From Omphiscola glabra (Eukaryota; Mollusca; Gastropoda; Lymnaeidae): DNA of 64,000 nt. The stretch covers positions 6,595,012-6,659,011 of the forward strand of contig OZ024809.1 in the NCBI GenBank assembly GCA_964017045.1. The letters run 5' to 3'. The notes beneath the pieces were generated by a model. It saw nothing but the letters and a program-made list of their open reading frames with translations, was not told where the DNA came from and did no database searches. Below, one piece after another: positions 36,611-50,529 of the stretch. Numbering within the stretch: the stretch's first letter is position 1; each line of letters starts with the position of its first letter. The position numbers were made by a program, and so were the translations under genes.

Positions 36611-38465
36611 CATGTGTGGTGTTTTTTTATATTATTATTTAACAATATATATAATTGTTTTTAAAGTGTGTGTTTGTGGGGGGGGGGGGGGTTACGAGAA
36701 CTCTATCGTGGACCTTGAAGTTGTTTAAAGCCACGGTGAGAGACATCGATCTCAAGTGTCTGGGCCAGGGGACAGAGATAGACGATTTGGAGTTAAGCAG
36801 ACGACGTTACGTTCTTATGGGGAAGGGGTGGAGAGAGGGGGGAGAGGTGGGGAAGGGGGGCATTCACCAGACGACGAGGCACAACAAACTATGTTTACCC
36901 ATGACGTCTGTCGCTGGCCAATTTTTTTAAAGCAGTTGGGGCATGAAAGTAGTTTCCCAGACATTTTACAATAATAAATTTATAATAAATTTATATTTAT
37001 ATATATAAACAATCAGGTTTTAGACAAATGGGGACCGCGGTGTTCATCAGGGACTTTTTATGTGTATGAAAGAGATCGTGTATTTTAAGAGGTCGAGGGC
37101 AGTAAAACCTGATTGTGTTGAAGTACGTGGTTGAAGACCAGCGACGAATCCCCTCCCAGCAGTTAGTCCATCCACAGTCACAGTCTTACATCATCAACGT
37201 TTAAAGTGACAACTCCAAAAAAACAGCAAACGCGCGCTATTATACATTTTGGCCATTACGGCTAATCGGATGGAGTTAGGGTAACTTGAAAAATATCCAA
37301 TGGGACTCTGCACCTTACAGTGTATTCCTCTCTAAAATATCTGGTGAAATGTGGCATTTCGAACAGCAGCGTGGCCTCCATTTGTCTACCCCCCCACCCA
37401 CCCTCCCACCCACCCTCCCACCCCACCACTGTGGCGGAGCAAAAGAGGTTGGAGAGACTGCTGTGGAGTCTATCCAACACAAACCTGAAACTTTCCCTCC
37501 AACAATCGATACGGTGGCCAGTAGGAGATGTCAACAGCGGCGTGCACATACAAGGTCAAATCTGATCGCGGATTTTTGGCCGCAGCAAACAGCTTTACAG
37601 TGAGATTCTTTAAATTGGACATCAAGCATCTTAGCGTATAATATTTTAAGGGCTAATCTGCTTCATTGAACTGCCCCCGAACCACAACACAGGAGTATCA
37701 TTTTATTCTGGATACGCCCATGAATGTGAATGTCCAAATTCATCCAAGGTCCTCCAATAATCGATTGCCATCTTTTCACATCAACGCCTTAAATTCTCGA
37801 TTCTCAAAGCTTCGTCCATCACCAGGAAACAACATTGAGAAGAGAGACTCACTAGTAGCCCCAACGAGCGAGGGGAAAAAATCACACTAAAAAAATTTCA
37901 CAGAAAGAAGGTCACAGAAACATTTATATGGATTTACAAAAAAAATTACGGCTAATTAAGAGTTTTTCTGTGACTTTTTTTCCTATCACAATCTGTTACT
38001 TTTTTCCCGCTCACCGCCCCAACCACATCGCACCACCGTGACAGTCTGTCCCACCGTGACAGTCTGTCACCGTCTTCTCTTGTTAATCCCTGGAGTCTTG
38101 GCGCTCGGGTAGATGTTAATAGCAGCAGCTGCACTTCTACAAACACAGGACGTCTGAGTTACACGGAGCTCAATTCTTTAAAGTTGATTAGAAGACGGGG
38201 GCCACGTGATAGTCGTTAGAGACACCCGTGTATGCTGATCACGCAGAATACCGGTTAAACAGCATTGAAATTATGAAACCTTTATATATATATACCAACA
38301 AAAACAACAACACCAACACCACAGAGGCAGGTCTCAACACCTGTTGGAAAAAGCGTAGACTATTGTCTAAATATGTGTGCACAACATCTGATGACACACG
38401 GTACGGCAGACGGAATGCATAACGAGGGTCCTAATAAATGTGAAGATATGTCACGCGGATCAATC
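36611..38465. other. unassigned
   Basis: There is a G run near 36678-36690 and a TATA-rich tract near 36971-37009. An open frame at 36655-36930 contains a protein-like stretch, but I cannot link it to a family or splice sites. Confidence 0.35.
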
Positions 38466-38573
38466 CGGCTAGAAAAATAGTGGACCCACATCTCTGACTT
38501 ATTGCTAGAAAAATAGTGGACCCACATCTCTGACTTATTTCTAGAAAAATAGTAGACCCACATCTCTGACTTA
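38466..38573. repeat. 36-bp tandem repeat
   Basis: Three copies of a 36-bp unit containing CTAGAAAAATAGTGGACCCA. Confidence 0.9.
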
Positions 38574-41500
38574 TTGGTATGATTTAGTATATTACTTTGT
38601 TAGACATCATTCAAACAGTACAGCACAGAAAAAAAAGAGGCGATATAAAAAAATGGGTCGTTTCAAAGTGTGTCCACTTCACTAAAATATATTAACTTCA
38701 CTGATATTCTTACTTGCGTGCCTTTCAGCACACAGTTTTAGAACCACTTATGTGACCTTATTACAGATGTCTTTCTGCCCCCCCCCCCCTTATAGACGCA
38801 GCTAGTGGAGAAGAACGCCGTCACCACTGATACAAGATCAAAGCCGTGTGTCGGGCGTCTAGTTGAACCTTTGATCTCATGTACTAGGGTTTAACACACT
38901 CTGAGTCAAACCAAGTATCTTATCACGTATTTCTGTGTCCAGTGGTACGATTCAGTTATATGTCTCACGAGGACACAGTTAAACTAAGCATGGGAAGGTT
39001 TACTAAGCAGCGACGATCTTGACAGATGGTGATGTTTCATGAACAAAAAACAGACTACGGACTGACGAAATGCCCTCATCCTATGTACGTGTTCTCAAAC
39101 TGTTCATAAAAAGTCGTTGTATTTGAAGACCATCTATTCAGTAGTTACAGCAACTTGATAACTATGCATGTTTATTGTCTAAGTCCATGCAGACTAGATA
39201 GCTAACTCAATAAATACAAATAACTGTTGACAAATGACAGATCGGTCGATCAGGACAAGCAGAACTGTTTCGCCTTTTGTTCCCCTGGAGCGCTATACTT
39301 CCCGGTCTGAACAGCTGATGTAATAAGAAATGAAATTGCTTTATACAATCCGAAGTACCAAATTGGATTGAAATTTTTTTTTAACATGACATTAATTAAA
39401 TCAAGTATATTTATTGCGTTTTATTTAAAGATAGGACCGACAACAGGGATCCTTAAACTACAGCCAGAAATGAAATAATTGTTGGGGGGGGGGGGGGGCG
39501 TAAATTTTCCCCATTTTTCACTTGCTCTTGCACCTTCCCTTTAAAAAATGGTAAAAAAAATAAATAGATCTCCGTTTAACAATTTTGTTTTAGTATAAAT
39601 TTCCGTCAAAACTTTCCCTTCAAACAAATTTCTTTCGTACAAATTACTACAAATAATATCCAGATGTGTTAAATATCCAGATGGGTTAAATTACAACCCG
39701 CGAGGTTTCCATCTCCTGGTCACAGTTGCACTTTTGCAGTCCGCCGACAGCAGCTGACGGACCAACATTGCCTACATTAAAACTAACGTCACCCCAATTA
39801 GCTGGCTACTGTATACATCCGCACAAACACTTTCATTCATTCGCTTTCATAGACCGGCCCCCGACCAAACAAACCAACACATTATGGAGCACCTCGCCCC
39901 TCCATCAGGCCGCCACCTCAGGGCCCTACTCTCCGCCCCCGACTCCTGTTACAACGTCTGTTCTGTCCGAGCTAAAAATAGAATACTCTTCTCTTTGTGC
40001 AGTAACCACTTCGGCAAACGGCGCGATACTTTTAAACTAAAGCCGATCCCGATACCCCGGTGTTTGTGGCCAATCACTTTGAAAGCGCATACTCGATATA
40101 ATTTTGCACTCTTGAATTTCCATCCACAACGTCAAAATTTTTTTTAAAAAATCTACTTAATAAAAGTTTAACTTTATATCTAAGTATTTAGCGGGTTGTC
40201 TTTAATACAAATCAGGTTAAACATATCATCTACATTTATTATATTATAAGGCGAGCATTTTAATCAGGTTAATCATATCATAATCATAATAACATCTAAG
40301 TGAATCTAAGGTGGTACATTTGTATATGATTCAATCAGATGGTAAGAATAAATGTGATGAAACTTAGGTTCGTGCTGTTCACTGAATCGCTGGTATAACA
40401 ATAGGAATGTACACAATTCTTGTCTACGACTATGGCACATGTTCACACTCGGCTGTGTTTAAATAGTGAGTTTTAGAACTGTCGTGTCATAGATAAGCCT
40501 CGGTGATAGATAGTACGTGCGGTATGGCTGGTAGACAGCTATCAAGTTTTAGTCATATTTCATGTGTCATTCAATGTGTCATAGTAGTAGATGTAGAATT
40601 GTTTCTACCCCCCCCCCCCCCCCGAAAAAACAACAACTGAACTATAACTATGTACCAATAATTCTCAAATCTCTGTAGACACTCACTGACCCAAGTAAGC
40701 GTTAAACTAAGTAAATAGAATTGACGTAACCATGTAACACCGACTGTTAAATAAGAATTATTAGCAATTAATATAATATATGCATTATTAGAGGACATTT
40801 AATATTTATTTTGAAGCGTTCCATTTAAAGAAACAAATTTATAGGGTTATGAAACAAATAATTCTAAAATATTTGATGATTATTCAACATTTAAATTAAG
40901 TGAAAACATAACACCCGATTAAGACAAGGCAAAGTTTAAATTATACTTGGCCTAATGCCTTTCCAAATTTGTTAAAGTTAATTTATGAATTTCTTGGTTT
41001 CCTTTCCCAACACTGCAACACGAATGTGCATTTAAGTGTAACCTATTTAAGAAGCTAGACCAATATATTAATCTATATAAAATACAACTACAGGTTATTG
41101 ATACACTACACAATTCATCAACTTAAGGATTACTATCTTAAATTAGTTAAACAATGATATTTTCTCCATCCCCCACCTCTTTTTTCTCCTTGTTTGGCTC
41201 TTGATTCATTTTTATTGACCTTTCATTTTAATTGCCTAAAATGGAGGAAGAAAAAAAATCACCTGCAACACACCCCCACCCACGCTCTTTTTTTTCCAAG
41301 ATGACGTAACTGCTCCTGTTTATGATCCAAGCAACACAACTAACACAAACATAAGACAGGTTACAACAGGTGTGTCCCCCACCGGTACCTACCTCCAGTC
41401 TTATAACCGCAGCTCATATACATGTATATCCAAATGTAAACTTTCAAACAACACGGGTTTTTTTTTAGTCAACTCCACGGTCTTCTGGTATCCGAGTGTG

Positions 41501-42848
41501 TGTTAGTATCAGCAGAATCACAGTAGAAGTAGTCCAGTTCTGAATGGGAGAGCACATACGCTAGCCACACGCGAAACCCAACGTAAATATAGAGCAACAA
41601 TCGATGGCGGTGGCTGCACTAGGGCCGTGCACCAGAAAATGGATTTAGGGCCGAACACGTACACACCGTTAGAACCAGACAGGCTTTGCTGGGGCACCGA
41701 TCGTAGTTGCAAATAGTCTTTACGTTTAGATATGACGAGCCGTCGCCAAGACGATATGCCCGAACAAGTATTCGGCCTCAAATCGCCGCACTACTACCCG
41801 TACTACTAGTTATTAAATATGGGCACAGAGAAGCAGTACTAATGTATTCAAGACGATGCCCCCCCCCATCGAATCGTGAAAAACCTTGGCCGCCGCTGAA
41901 AAACTGTGTGACGGCACAATGGTGTCAAGCTCGCGTATAAAGAAAGAAAAAAAAACTTTCTTTTTTCTTCCTCCCTGTCCAAGCTGCCACTAACGGCTCC
42001 GGGATAGTAAAGCACAGTCCAAGGATGAATACTACCACAGACGCACGTACACACACACGGACAAAAACAGGCCAGGCCAAACCTTCTGGGCTAAAAGGTC
42101 GAGACGCCAAATAAGGAAAGGTCACCGGGCATGCCCAGTGAAAGAGGTCTACGTCCTCATTCCGAACCGGGACGGGGGAGGAGGGTGGCGGTTATTTACG
42201 TTTACATCACGGCGCTCTCGATTTGGAACTGGGTCGGGGTTTCCTCGTCTCAACCAATCAGAACACAACAGATGAAAATGGGACCGTGAAGGTAGGACGC
42301 GACTTAAAAATAGAAAAGTAAGTGAATATATTATATTAAAAGACTTGGAAATTATCTTTATGGAATTATATGTAGGATTATGTAATTATTGATGGACTAT
42401 TAGAATGAGTAAAAAATAACGTTGAGAAACTACGTTATTATACAACAAAATCAACTGCCACGGTAGAAAAAATTATGGCAATCAGACAAGACTAATTGAG
42501 GAGTCCACTTGCAAAACCTGCCAAGTCACTCCTAGTTGACTTTGAGAAAAGGCTGTTTTTTTTCCCAAAAATAAACTTTACATAGCATTTTTTATTTTTA
42601 TCATAGTGAAATTTTAGACTTACACAAAGCTTTTGATTGATTAAATACATTAAATACTCTAGATTGGCATTAAACAAACCAGCCAAAATAGATAACTCAT
42701 TTTGTTCTTCAAAAAGTTACGTAGCAGGTTTTACAAGTTGCCTCCCCAATTAAGTATGGGTCTTTTCAATAAGGATTTGCTTGTTGAATTGACACTGTTC
42801 ATAACCAGTGCTTTCTAACCAACACGTTTCAAAATGTTTGTCGCGCAC
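38574..42848. other. unassigned 4.3 kb
   Basis: Contains C/G runs (38779, 39482, 40609), a two-copy CCAGATG(T/G)GTTAAAT near 39660, and a GC-richer stretch at 42120-42300 with an AACCAATCAGA motif. A CCAAT box alone does not justify calling a promoter. No coding exon is recognised on either strand. Confidence 0.35.
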
Positions 42849-43058
42849 ACTAGTGCAAAGTCCCATGACTGGTGCAAAGTCCCATGACTGGTGCAAAGTC
42901 TCATGACTGGTGCAAAGTCCCATGACTGGTGCAAAGTCCCATGACTGGTGCAAAGTCCCGTGACTGGTGCAAAGTCACATGACTGGTGCAAAGTCACATG
43001 ACTGGTGCAAAGTACCATGATTTTTGCAAAGTCATTTGACTGGTGCAAAGTCCCATGA
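42849..43058. repeat. 19-bp minisatellite
   Basis: Eleven copies of GACTGGTGCAAAGTCCCAT with few variants. Confidence 0.95.
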
Positions 43059-43451
43059 CTTGAACTCCTATATTAGAGAATTGATAGCGGCCAATTGACT
43101 CTTTGAACGACCGAATTCATTTAATTGTAAAGCCGACATTGTCATGCACAATAAAACCTTCATGTATTCGTTTATGTAGTATGTTCTCTTATTTGGCTTT
43201 AACTTGAACACAACTATTACTTCGGCACCTAGCGTCAGTTGCCCTGGCTTCTGTTGGTTGCTCAAATAATGGCTGAAAACAAGGATCCATACACTATCAC
43301 AGGAGCCACAATCAAAGATCCAGACTGTGCCATTGTTGTACGTCCGATGGTTAGGCCCAACTTTGAGAAAGTCAACATAAGAAACAAATTGGGACATATT
43401 TTGGATTCACGTTTCAGAAATACACCCAAACGTAGGAGAGATGGGTTAAAT

Positions 43452-43651
43452 CAGTGGCTCTCAACCTTCCTAATGCCGCGACCCTTTAATACAGTTCCTC
43501 ATGTTGTGGCGACCCCCAAACCACACAATTATTTTTCCTTCCCACTTCATAACTGTAGGGCATATGTGTTTTCCGATGGTCTTAGGCGACCCCTGTAAAT
43601 GGGTCGTGCGACCCCCCGAAGTGGTCGCGACCCACAGGTTGAGAACCGCTG
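43452..43651 (+). mobile_element. SPIN-type hAT MITE, copy 1
   Basis: The left end is CAGTGGCTCTCAACCTTCC followed by TAATGCCGCGACCCTTTAA. The right end is GTCGCGACCCACAGGTTGAG then AACCGCTG. These match, as I recall them, the ends of the SPIN (Space Invader) non-autonomous hAT family found in several tetrapods, a triatomine bug and pond snails. The 8-bp flanks GGTTAAAT (43444-43451) and GGTTGAAT (43652-43659) differ at one base. It is 200 bp and non-coding, mobilised in trans by a hAT transposase that is not in this window. Confidence 0.9.
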
Positions 43652-43724
43652 GGTTGAATATTATTCCAGTCTTTCCATTCATTCCCCAACTAAAATACAA
43701 CACACATCTCGGAAACAAGTCTCC

Positions 43725-43900
43725 AAGTGACGTGGCTAGGTTTAGTGCCGCCCGGGGCGGGCAGATACTTTTTGTCCGCACCTTCCACGGAAAAAAAACA
43801 ACCCTTCAGTTGGTCGAAATTGGCGCCCCTCGATATCTAAAGGAAAACGTTTCAATTTGGGCGGACGACCCCCTTCAACACCCTCCTTCCTACGCCACTC
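43725..43900. mobile_element. MITE related to the CAGTGGCGTAGC family
   Basis: The left end AAGTGACGTGGCTAGG and right end CCTTCCTACGCCACTC are inverted repeats. GCCGCCCGGGGCGGG and TTGGCGCCCC inside match the family. No target-site duplication is visible. It lies 73 bp after the SPIN copy. Confidence 0.7.
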
Positions 43901-46436
43901 TTACTGTTGGAAATGCATGTTATGATTAAACATATCATATATTAAATGATCTTAAATACACCAATGAACTGTTTTCATGAATTGTTTTGTTTTACGTACA
44001 TTTCGAATTATACTTCATGTGTGTCCGTGTGGTTTTTTTTTTTTAAAAGGGTTCGTTAAAGCGCTATGTAAAACTTTACTAATAAAGTTTGGCAAGCACC
44101 GCTATAGGCCAATGTCAACTCGTTATATTTTCATAGGATTTTGTGTCTTACGTGAGGTGATTATTCAAAAACTTGATATTAAAAACGTTAACTTTTCGTA
44201 TTATAATCTGTTCTAATCCTTTTAATCACGGGAACTCTACGCAACCAGTCCCCATGTCATTTGGGTATCTCTGGTTAGACAATGCAGTCGCCCTCTACTT
44301 ACACTATTACAGAATACTGATATGGTGTCAGTAAACATAACTGAAGTCTGAAGAGAGTGTGGAACTTGTGCGAAGACCCTGTGTTGTACAGCTTGATCGA
44401 CACTGACCGTGTCATACAACACAGTACGAATTACGAGTGCGATTATCGTAATCTTACAAATGTGAGAAGGTGTTGCAATCGAGAGCTCTGCAGACGGTTT
44501 TATTCGGGGGAAGTCCCGCTGCTTTATGGGACACGTTGGATGATGTCATCGTGTATTGATGTTAAACTTGGTCGTTTTAATCTTCAAATATTTAAACGTG
44601 TTTAGTGAAGCCTGCTATAATCAAATGAGACACCTTCATAGATTTAGATTTGAAATTCCCAAAATATACCATGTATCGCAAGGTGCCAGTTTTGTGTATA
44701 TCATAATCCATGTCCTACATTCATGAAGCCTCAAAGAAAACCTTTTATATTATTCGAGTGCCGAAAGTACTTGGACAAACAGGCGGTTGTCGGTAAAGGT
44801 TGGAACACCTGCTGATACATAGATGTGCTTGAAAAGTAAAATGAAGGTTGGAGAGGGGAAGGGGGGTTGTCCTAAGACACCCCCCCACCACCCCAAAAAA
44901 TGTGACACGTGTAACAAGTTCCCACTAATGTGTGGGCGAGAGAACACGACCGTCACCAACTATGAACATAGTCTGACAAAAACAGTGTCCGGTCAATAGG
45001 AAAAAAAACAGGCGTAAATGCAAGTGTGCTTCCAAGGGTCTGGTTTAGTATTAAGTTGAATGTTTGATCGTTATTTGATTGAGTCTTTGTAAATGATGAT
45101 GTAAGTCAACTCATGCGGTCTCCGGGCCATGACCCGAATGTGTGATTGTATTGTATGGGTTAAAGAGGAATAAGATGCCTCTGTGCATTACTTTGCCCAT
45201 ATCCCCTGTTCACTAAGGACGTCCCGGCACATGGCCATCGGGTAAACATGTGTGTACAAGGGTATGGTACAAACAGATGGTAAAAGTGTATATTTACAAC
45301 CAGTACCCAATATTCCATTACCGGTACATAAAGACTGTGATATAATATTTGGTGTAAAGCTTTCCTATTATTATTTTGTTGTTGTTGCTGAATGGTTTGC
45401 GTATGTAATCGGGTACTCTTTATCACCACATCAATTCAGCAAAGCAAAGAATAGCGCCGGGTCACAGCGGAGGGCATACTAACACCCTGTATCGTACATG
45501 TTTTCCTATTAAATATTCACTACTGTCAAATGATTCAATTCAGTGGGGCACGGGCGGTGTTGTATCCCTTGATGCGTCACTCATAACATGAGATAATAAC
45601 TGGGATAATACAATGCTACGGAGAGGATGCGTTAGCGTGATCGCCCGCACATAACAAATCATAATCTTGTCATAAGCAATATATCCAAGGCATTGTTTGT
45701 TGTTTTTTTTTTTTGTTTTTTTTTTTTTTGGTGTTTTTTTCAGTGAAACCCGGAAATATTGCTATTTGAATAGATGGTGCTATTAACAGGGATGGTGCTA
45801 TTTACAGATTCAGCCGTAGCATGTTATTTCCAGGTGTCACGGTACACCAAAGAAAACTATGCATCAAATACAAAGCCGGGAGAGAGAATGAGTCGATCGA
45901 ACCCCCACCCCACTACCTCTCAACATGTGTTTCATAATAGCAGTAGTGTTTCCACCCCGCACACCTGATGGCCACATTCCTGGCATGCCACTGAATCCAA
46001 GGGGAAAACCCCCGCTGTCATTGTTGACAGATCATACAGTTTCGTTAATTTAAGCGTCACCCCGGTGGCGTCATGTCGGCACAGTGGACAGATCATACAC
46101 AAGTGTCACTGTAATAATAGTGTCCCTGCCAGTGACGTAGCTGTCAACGAGGAGCAGAGCCGAGAGCAATGGGACTTGTTGTGCATTAGTATCATAGCTT
46201 GTCATTATCAAGCAATACGCAGTTCAAACGCAAACATTTATTTCCTATCAAGTATTGATCATAATGAAACAATTTCTTGGAATAGCGCAGAGTGGTCTCC
46301 TAACAAAAGTCTGTTGATATAAATAGTAAAACATCACGGGGGATCTACTTCAGCAGACGTGTGTACGTTGTTCACACATCTGATAGCTTTCAAAAACGTG
46401 ATTCTAGAGTAGGCGGAGATTAAGGGGTGTAGGGAT
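43901..46436. other. unassigned 2.5 kb
   Basis: T-rich runs occur near 45698-45730. No gene, repeat array or element is recognised; open frames of 60-90 codons show no family features. Confidence 0.35.
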
Positions 46437-47277
46437 GCGTCACTTAGTTGATACTTTAGGGGGAGGAGGGGTGCATCTTTAGATGATATTGATACTTTAG
46501 GGGGAGGAGGGTTGTATCATTGAGATGATATTGATACTTTTGGGGGGATGAGGGGTGCATCATTGAGATGATATTGATACTTTAAGGGGATGAGAGGTGC
46601 ATAATTGAGATGATATTGATACTTTAAGGGGATGAGGGGTGCATAATTGAGATGATATTGATACTTAAAGGGGATGAGGGGTGCATAATTGAGATGATAT
46701 TGATACTTTAAGGGGTGGGGGAGGAGGGGTGCATCATTGAGATGATATTGATACTTTAGGGGGATGAGGGGTGCATCATTGAGATGATATTGATACTTTA
46801 AGGGGATGAGGGGTGCATAATTGAGATGATATTGATACTTTAAGGGGTGGGGGAGGAGGGGTGCATCATTGAGATGATATTGATACTTTAGGGGGAGGAG
46901 GGGTGCATTATTGAGTTGATATTGATACTTTAAGGGGTGGGGGAGGAGGGGTGCATCATTAAGATGATATTGATACTTTAGGGGAGGAGGGGTGCATCAT
47001 TGAGATGATATTGATACTTTAGGGGGGATGAGGGGTGCATCATTGAGATGATATTGATACTTTAAGGGGTGGGGGAGGAGGGGTGCATCATTGAGATGAT
47101 AGTGATACTTTAGGGCGAGGAGGGGTGCATCATTGAGATGATATTGATACTTTAGGGGGGAGGAGGGGTGCATCATTGAGATGATATGATACTTTAGGGG
47201 GGGAGGGGTGCATCATTGAGATGATATTGATACTTTAGGGGGAGGAGGGGTGCATCATTGAGATGATACTGATACAA
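46437..47277. repeat. 41-48-bp G-rich minisatellite
   Basis: About 19 units are present. Each has a stable AT-rich half (GAGATGATATTGATACTTTA) and a variable G-rich half such as GGGGGAGGAGGGGTGCATCA. Some units carry an extra AGGGGTGG and are about 48 bp. Confidence 0.95.
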
Positions 47278-48191
47278 ACAAGTTGTTGTGTAATTTGGTT
47301 TCACGTTTTAACTCCTACCGTGTAGTGCGAATTTTAAACCAAAAAGATCTCCCCTAAAAAATGCTGTCTGTGCTTGGTGATCCCAGCTGGCGGTTTACAC
47401 AGGGAGAAAGTGAAAGCATGCTTCACTGGTGTACGCAAACACAAGATTAAAGATGGACCTTCTTTGTGACTCACTCGGTACCGGCAGTGATGGTAGTGCA
47501 GTCACGAAGGCGGAATTGCGATACGCAAGAGGTGGTGTCGGGGGGGGGGGGGAATTAAGATTCAACCTCATTGACTCAAGCATCATAATCAAAAACAGCA
47601 TAAACATATTCAATCATTTAAACGTCTACAGTGAGAAGAGACAACAGAAAGCTAACCGACCATTAGGCACATCTTAGTTCTAAAAGAATACGAGCCATAG
47701 AGCCCATTACTTAACTCTTGCTCTTTTTAAAAAAAAAATTATTTTTTGGAGAAAAATTAATCTACAGTACCAAAGCCATTACCAGCTCCAAGTTGACAAC
47801 AGAATGTTGCTATGCTATCCAGAAACTATAACTTGAAGTTCCCTTTTTTGACATAAATGTCATGCAACTTTAAGATACATCAGAAGAACAAACAAAAAAA
47901 GAATTAAAAATGACCTGTTTTAAGAGTTTATTTCTTCAACAAACAGTGGTGGCACGTTGAAATCAGGACGGACTAGCAGAATGGGTTTTTTAAAACCCGA
48001 ATTTGAACAAGCGTCTAAACTCGGAACATAATCCCATAATTCCTGTTCAACAGCGACTACCGACATCCATACACATTCATGAAATGCATCGGATGGCAAA
48101 ATATGCAAACACTCACACATTTTGTGTATCAGTGAGTCGTGCCTCTGGGCTCCATACCTTTGTCCGTATTCTTTTCCGTCCGTTATTACAG
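47278..48191. other. unassigned
   Basis: There is a G run near 47541. No gene is recognised. Confidence 0.35.
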
Positions 48192-48330
48192 GTGGTGACC
48201 GACAGCAGCGGGCCTATTCATGACCTCCGAGCGGCCAAACAAGAAGCCAGAGTCAACGTGACCACGTCTGAGATCACTATCGTCACGCCACAACCAGCTG
48301 ACCAATCAGCGCGGTCATCCCCCCCCCCCC
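48192..48330 (+). CDS. candidate internal or terminal exon (weak)
   Basis: A pyrimidine-rich tract (48159-48186) ends in TTACAG at 48186-48191, a good splice acceptor. The following 130 bases are GC-richer than the surroundings and open in one frame, with HDLRAAKQEARVNVTTSEI as its most protein-like part. No donor is visible; the frame runs into a C run. I do not recognise the peptide. It would be on the opposite strand from the KDM6A-like gene. Confidence 0.25.
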
Positions 48331-48461
48331 CCAAAAAAAATCACATCACCGTCCTCAAATTTCCACAATTATTAAGCAACATTTTTCTTATCTTATGCTT
48401 ACTCTAGTTTGCTTCTTCTATTTCTTCTATAAATGCCAGCCTCCCCGTCACATGGAACCCA

Positions 48462-49105
48462 AACTATAACATACCGCCAAGAGACTGCTTCTCTCTGCCA
48501 CACATCACCTGGATGCGCCCATGTCCATAGACACAAACTATAATATACCGCCAAGAGACTGCTTCTCTCTGTCACGCATCACCTGGATGCGCCCATGTCC
48601 ATAGACACAAGCTATAACATACCGCCAAGAGACTGCTTCTCTCTGTCACGCATCACCTGGATGCGCCCATGTCCATAGACACAAACTATAACATACCGCC
48701 AAGAGACTGCTTCTCTCTGCCACACATCACCTGGATGCGCCCATGTCCATAGACACAAGTTATAACATACCACCAAGAGACTGCTTCTCTCTGTCACGCA
48801 TCACCTGGATGCGCCCATGTCCATAGACACAAACTATAACATACGCCAAGAGACTGCTTCTCTCTGCCACACATCACCTGGATGCGCCCATGTCCATAGA
48901 CACAAGCTATAACATACCGCCAAGAGACTGCTTCTCTCTGCCACACATCACCTGGATGCGCCCATGTCCATAGACACAAGCTATAACATACCGCCAAGAG
49001 ACTGCTTCTCTCTGCCACACATCACCTGGATGCGCCCATGGCCATAGACACAAACTATAACATACCGCCAAGAGACTGCTTCTCTCTGCCACACATCATT
49101 GTCCA
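48462..49105. repeat. 74-bp minisatellite
   Basis: 8.5 close copies of a 74-bp unit containing GCCAAGAGACTGCTTCTCTC and ATCACCTGGATGCGCCCATG. Variants CACACAT and CACGCAT alternate in blocks. Confidence 0.95.
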
Positions 49106-50529
49106 TAGCCTCAAAACCAACTGAAGCTGTCTTGTCAAAGCTCAAAGGGCAGGCACGTCTAGATGTGCACTTTGGTACAGAGTCATTCAATGGCTGAACT
49201 AGTCCACAGACCATGAGAGTGAGGCCAAAGAGCTCTACTACTTCACTACCACAACTGCGCATATTGCAATGTTTGCTCCGTTACTTCAGGACAAAGACTC
49301 TTTTTTTTTGGTAGGCGGTGGTCTCAACCCACGTAAATTCCACCTTGGGTTTACCCCAGAGGACTCTCACCTCACAACGTACATCTTAATGTGTTTATTG
49401 TACAACAGCATTTTGACACTTGTCCTTCGTACACACAAAACACGGCCATGATGAATTACAAATCACATTTTTTTTTCAAATTAGATTTAAGCCTTTTATT
49501 TCACTGAAGAATCAAAATATAATTATTATATGTCGACGCATTTGTATTGTTTTTTTCGATATCCAAATGGTAAAATTTACTCACATTAAGTGTTACATAT
49601 TAAGACAAAGTGCTCACAGAAAATTTGGGACATCACACAATGGGCTGAAATTATTTTATACACTTGGAATAAATCATCCGAACACGGACAATTCATTGCA
49701 TAAACCTCTGCTTGCAAAGGCATCTATAATTACCGAATGCAATATCCAAATGTCATGACTATGACATGACATCATCAGCCAGTATCCAACGACGGCAATA
49801 TCTAAATGTCATGACATGCCATAATGACATGTCACCATCAGCCAGGATCTAAAGAATAGGCTCAGATCAAAGGTTGAACTTCACGACTAAACCAGAGTTG
49901 ATCAGTTTTAAAGAAATGTAGCATTGGTGCTTGGTTTTCTTTTACACCCTAGTATAGAGATGCATCAAGTCATCAAGTAAAAGGGTTATTCAATTAATAG
50001 TTGATAAATAATGGCATGTTGTTCTCAAAGATATACACTGTATATTCCCCATTCCCCAGTATCAAGACATAGACATTTAGCCATCAGATTTGCTGACCTA
50101 TTTTTTGTGTGTCAATATTGAGACCCATAGAGTAGAGAGTAGATCATTAACACAAACATATCTGTATGAGACTCAAGAAGATATTCAATATCTTTAAAAT
50201 AAATATTTAACCCTGAACAAGACAAATGTAAATTTCCAGATAAAAGCTAATTTAACAAGCAAACCTTAATAACTTAACCGATGTTTCATGTCCAGATCTT
50301 AAGAGAGTTTGGAGATGAAAGAAAACATGGGTGTTAAGATTGGGGGACACCCACTTTAGCAAGCTTGTAGAGAATTATTAGTAGGAAAGAAATGTCTCCA
50401 GCTTTATTCTTTTCAGCTCTTGGATTATACACAAGGCAGCATTTCCTCATTACAAGCACATCACTGTTGTCAAACAAGCTAAACAGACATTCATACCCTG
50501 TGTTGACAATAATACACCTGCTGCAAATT
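49106..50529. other. unassigned
   Basis: A two-copy repeat around AAATGTCATGAC...CATCAGCCAG lies near 49747-49850. No gene is recognised. Confidence 0.35.

Noticed and set aside
36106..36642. 178-codon open frame on the plus strand
   Set aside because: It is a nine-residue repeat produced by the 27-bp minisatellite. The same array is open in a second frame, as expected for a repeat without stops.
42120..42300. GC-richer stretch with a CCAAT motif as a promoter
   Set aside because: No adjacent gene or exon is recognised and one CCAAT box is expected by chance.
43239..43598. Open frame beginning near MAENKDPYTITGATIKD
   Set aside because: The first part reads like protein, but its second half is the SPIN-type MITE and there are no splice signals or family match. 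I treat it as chance.
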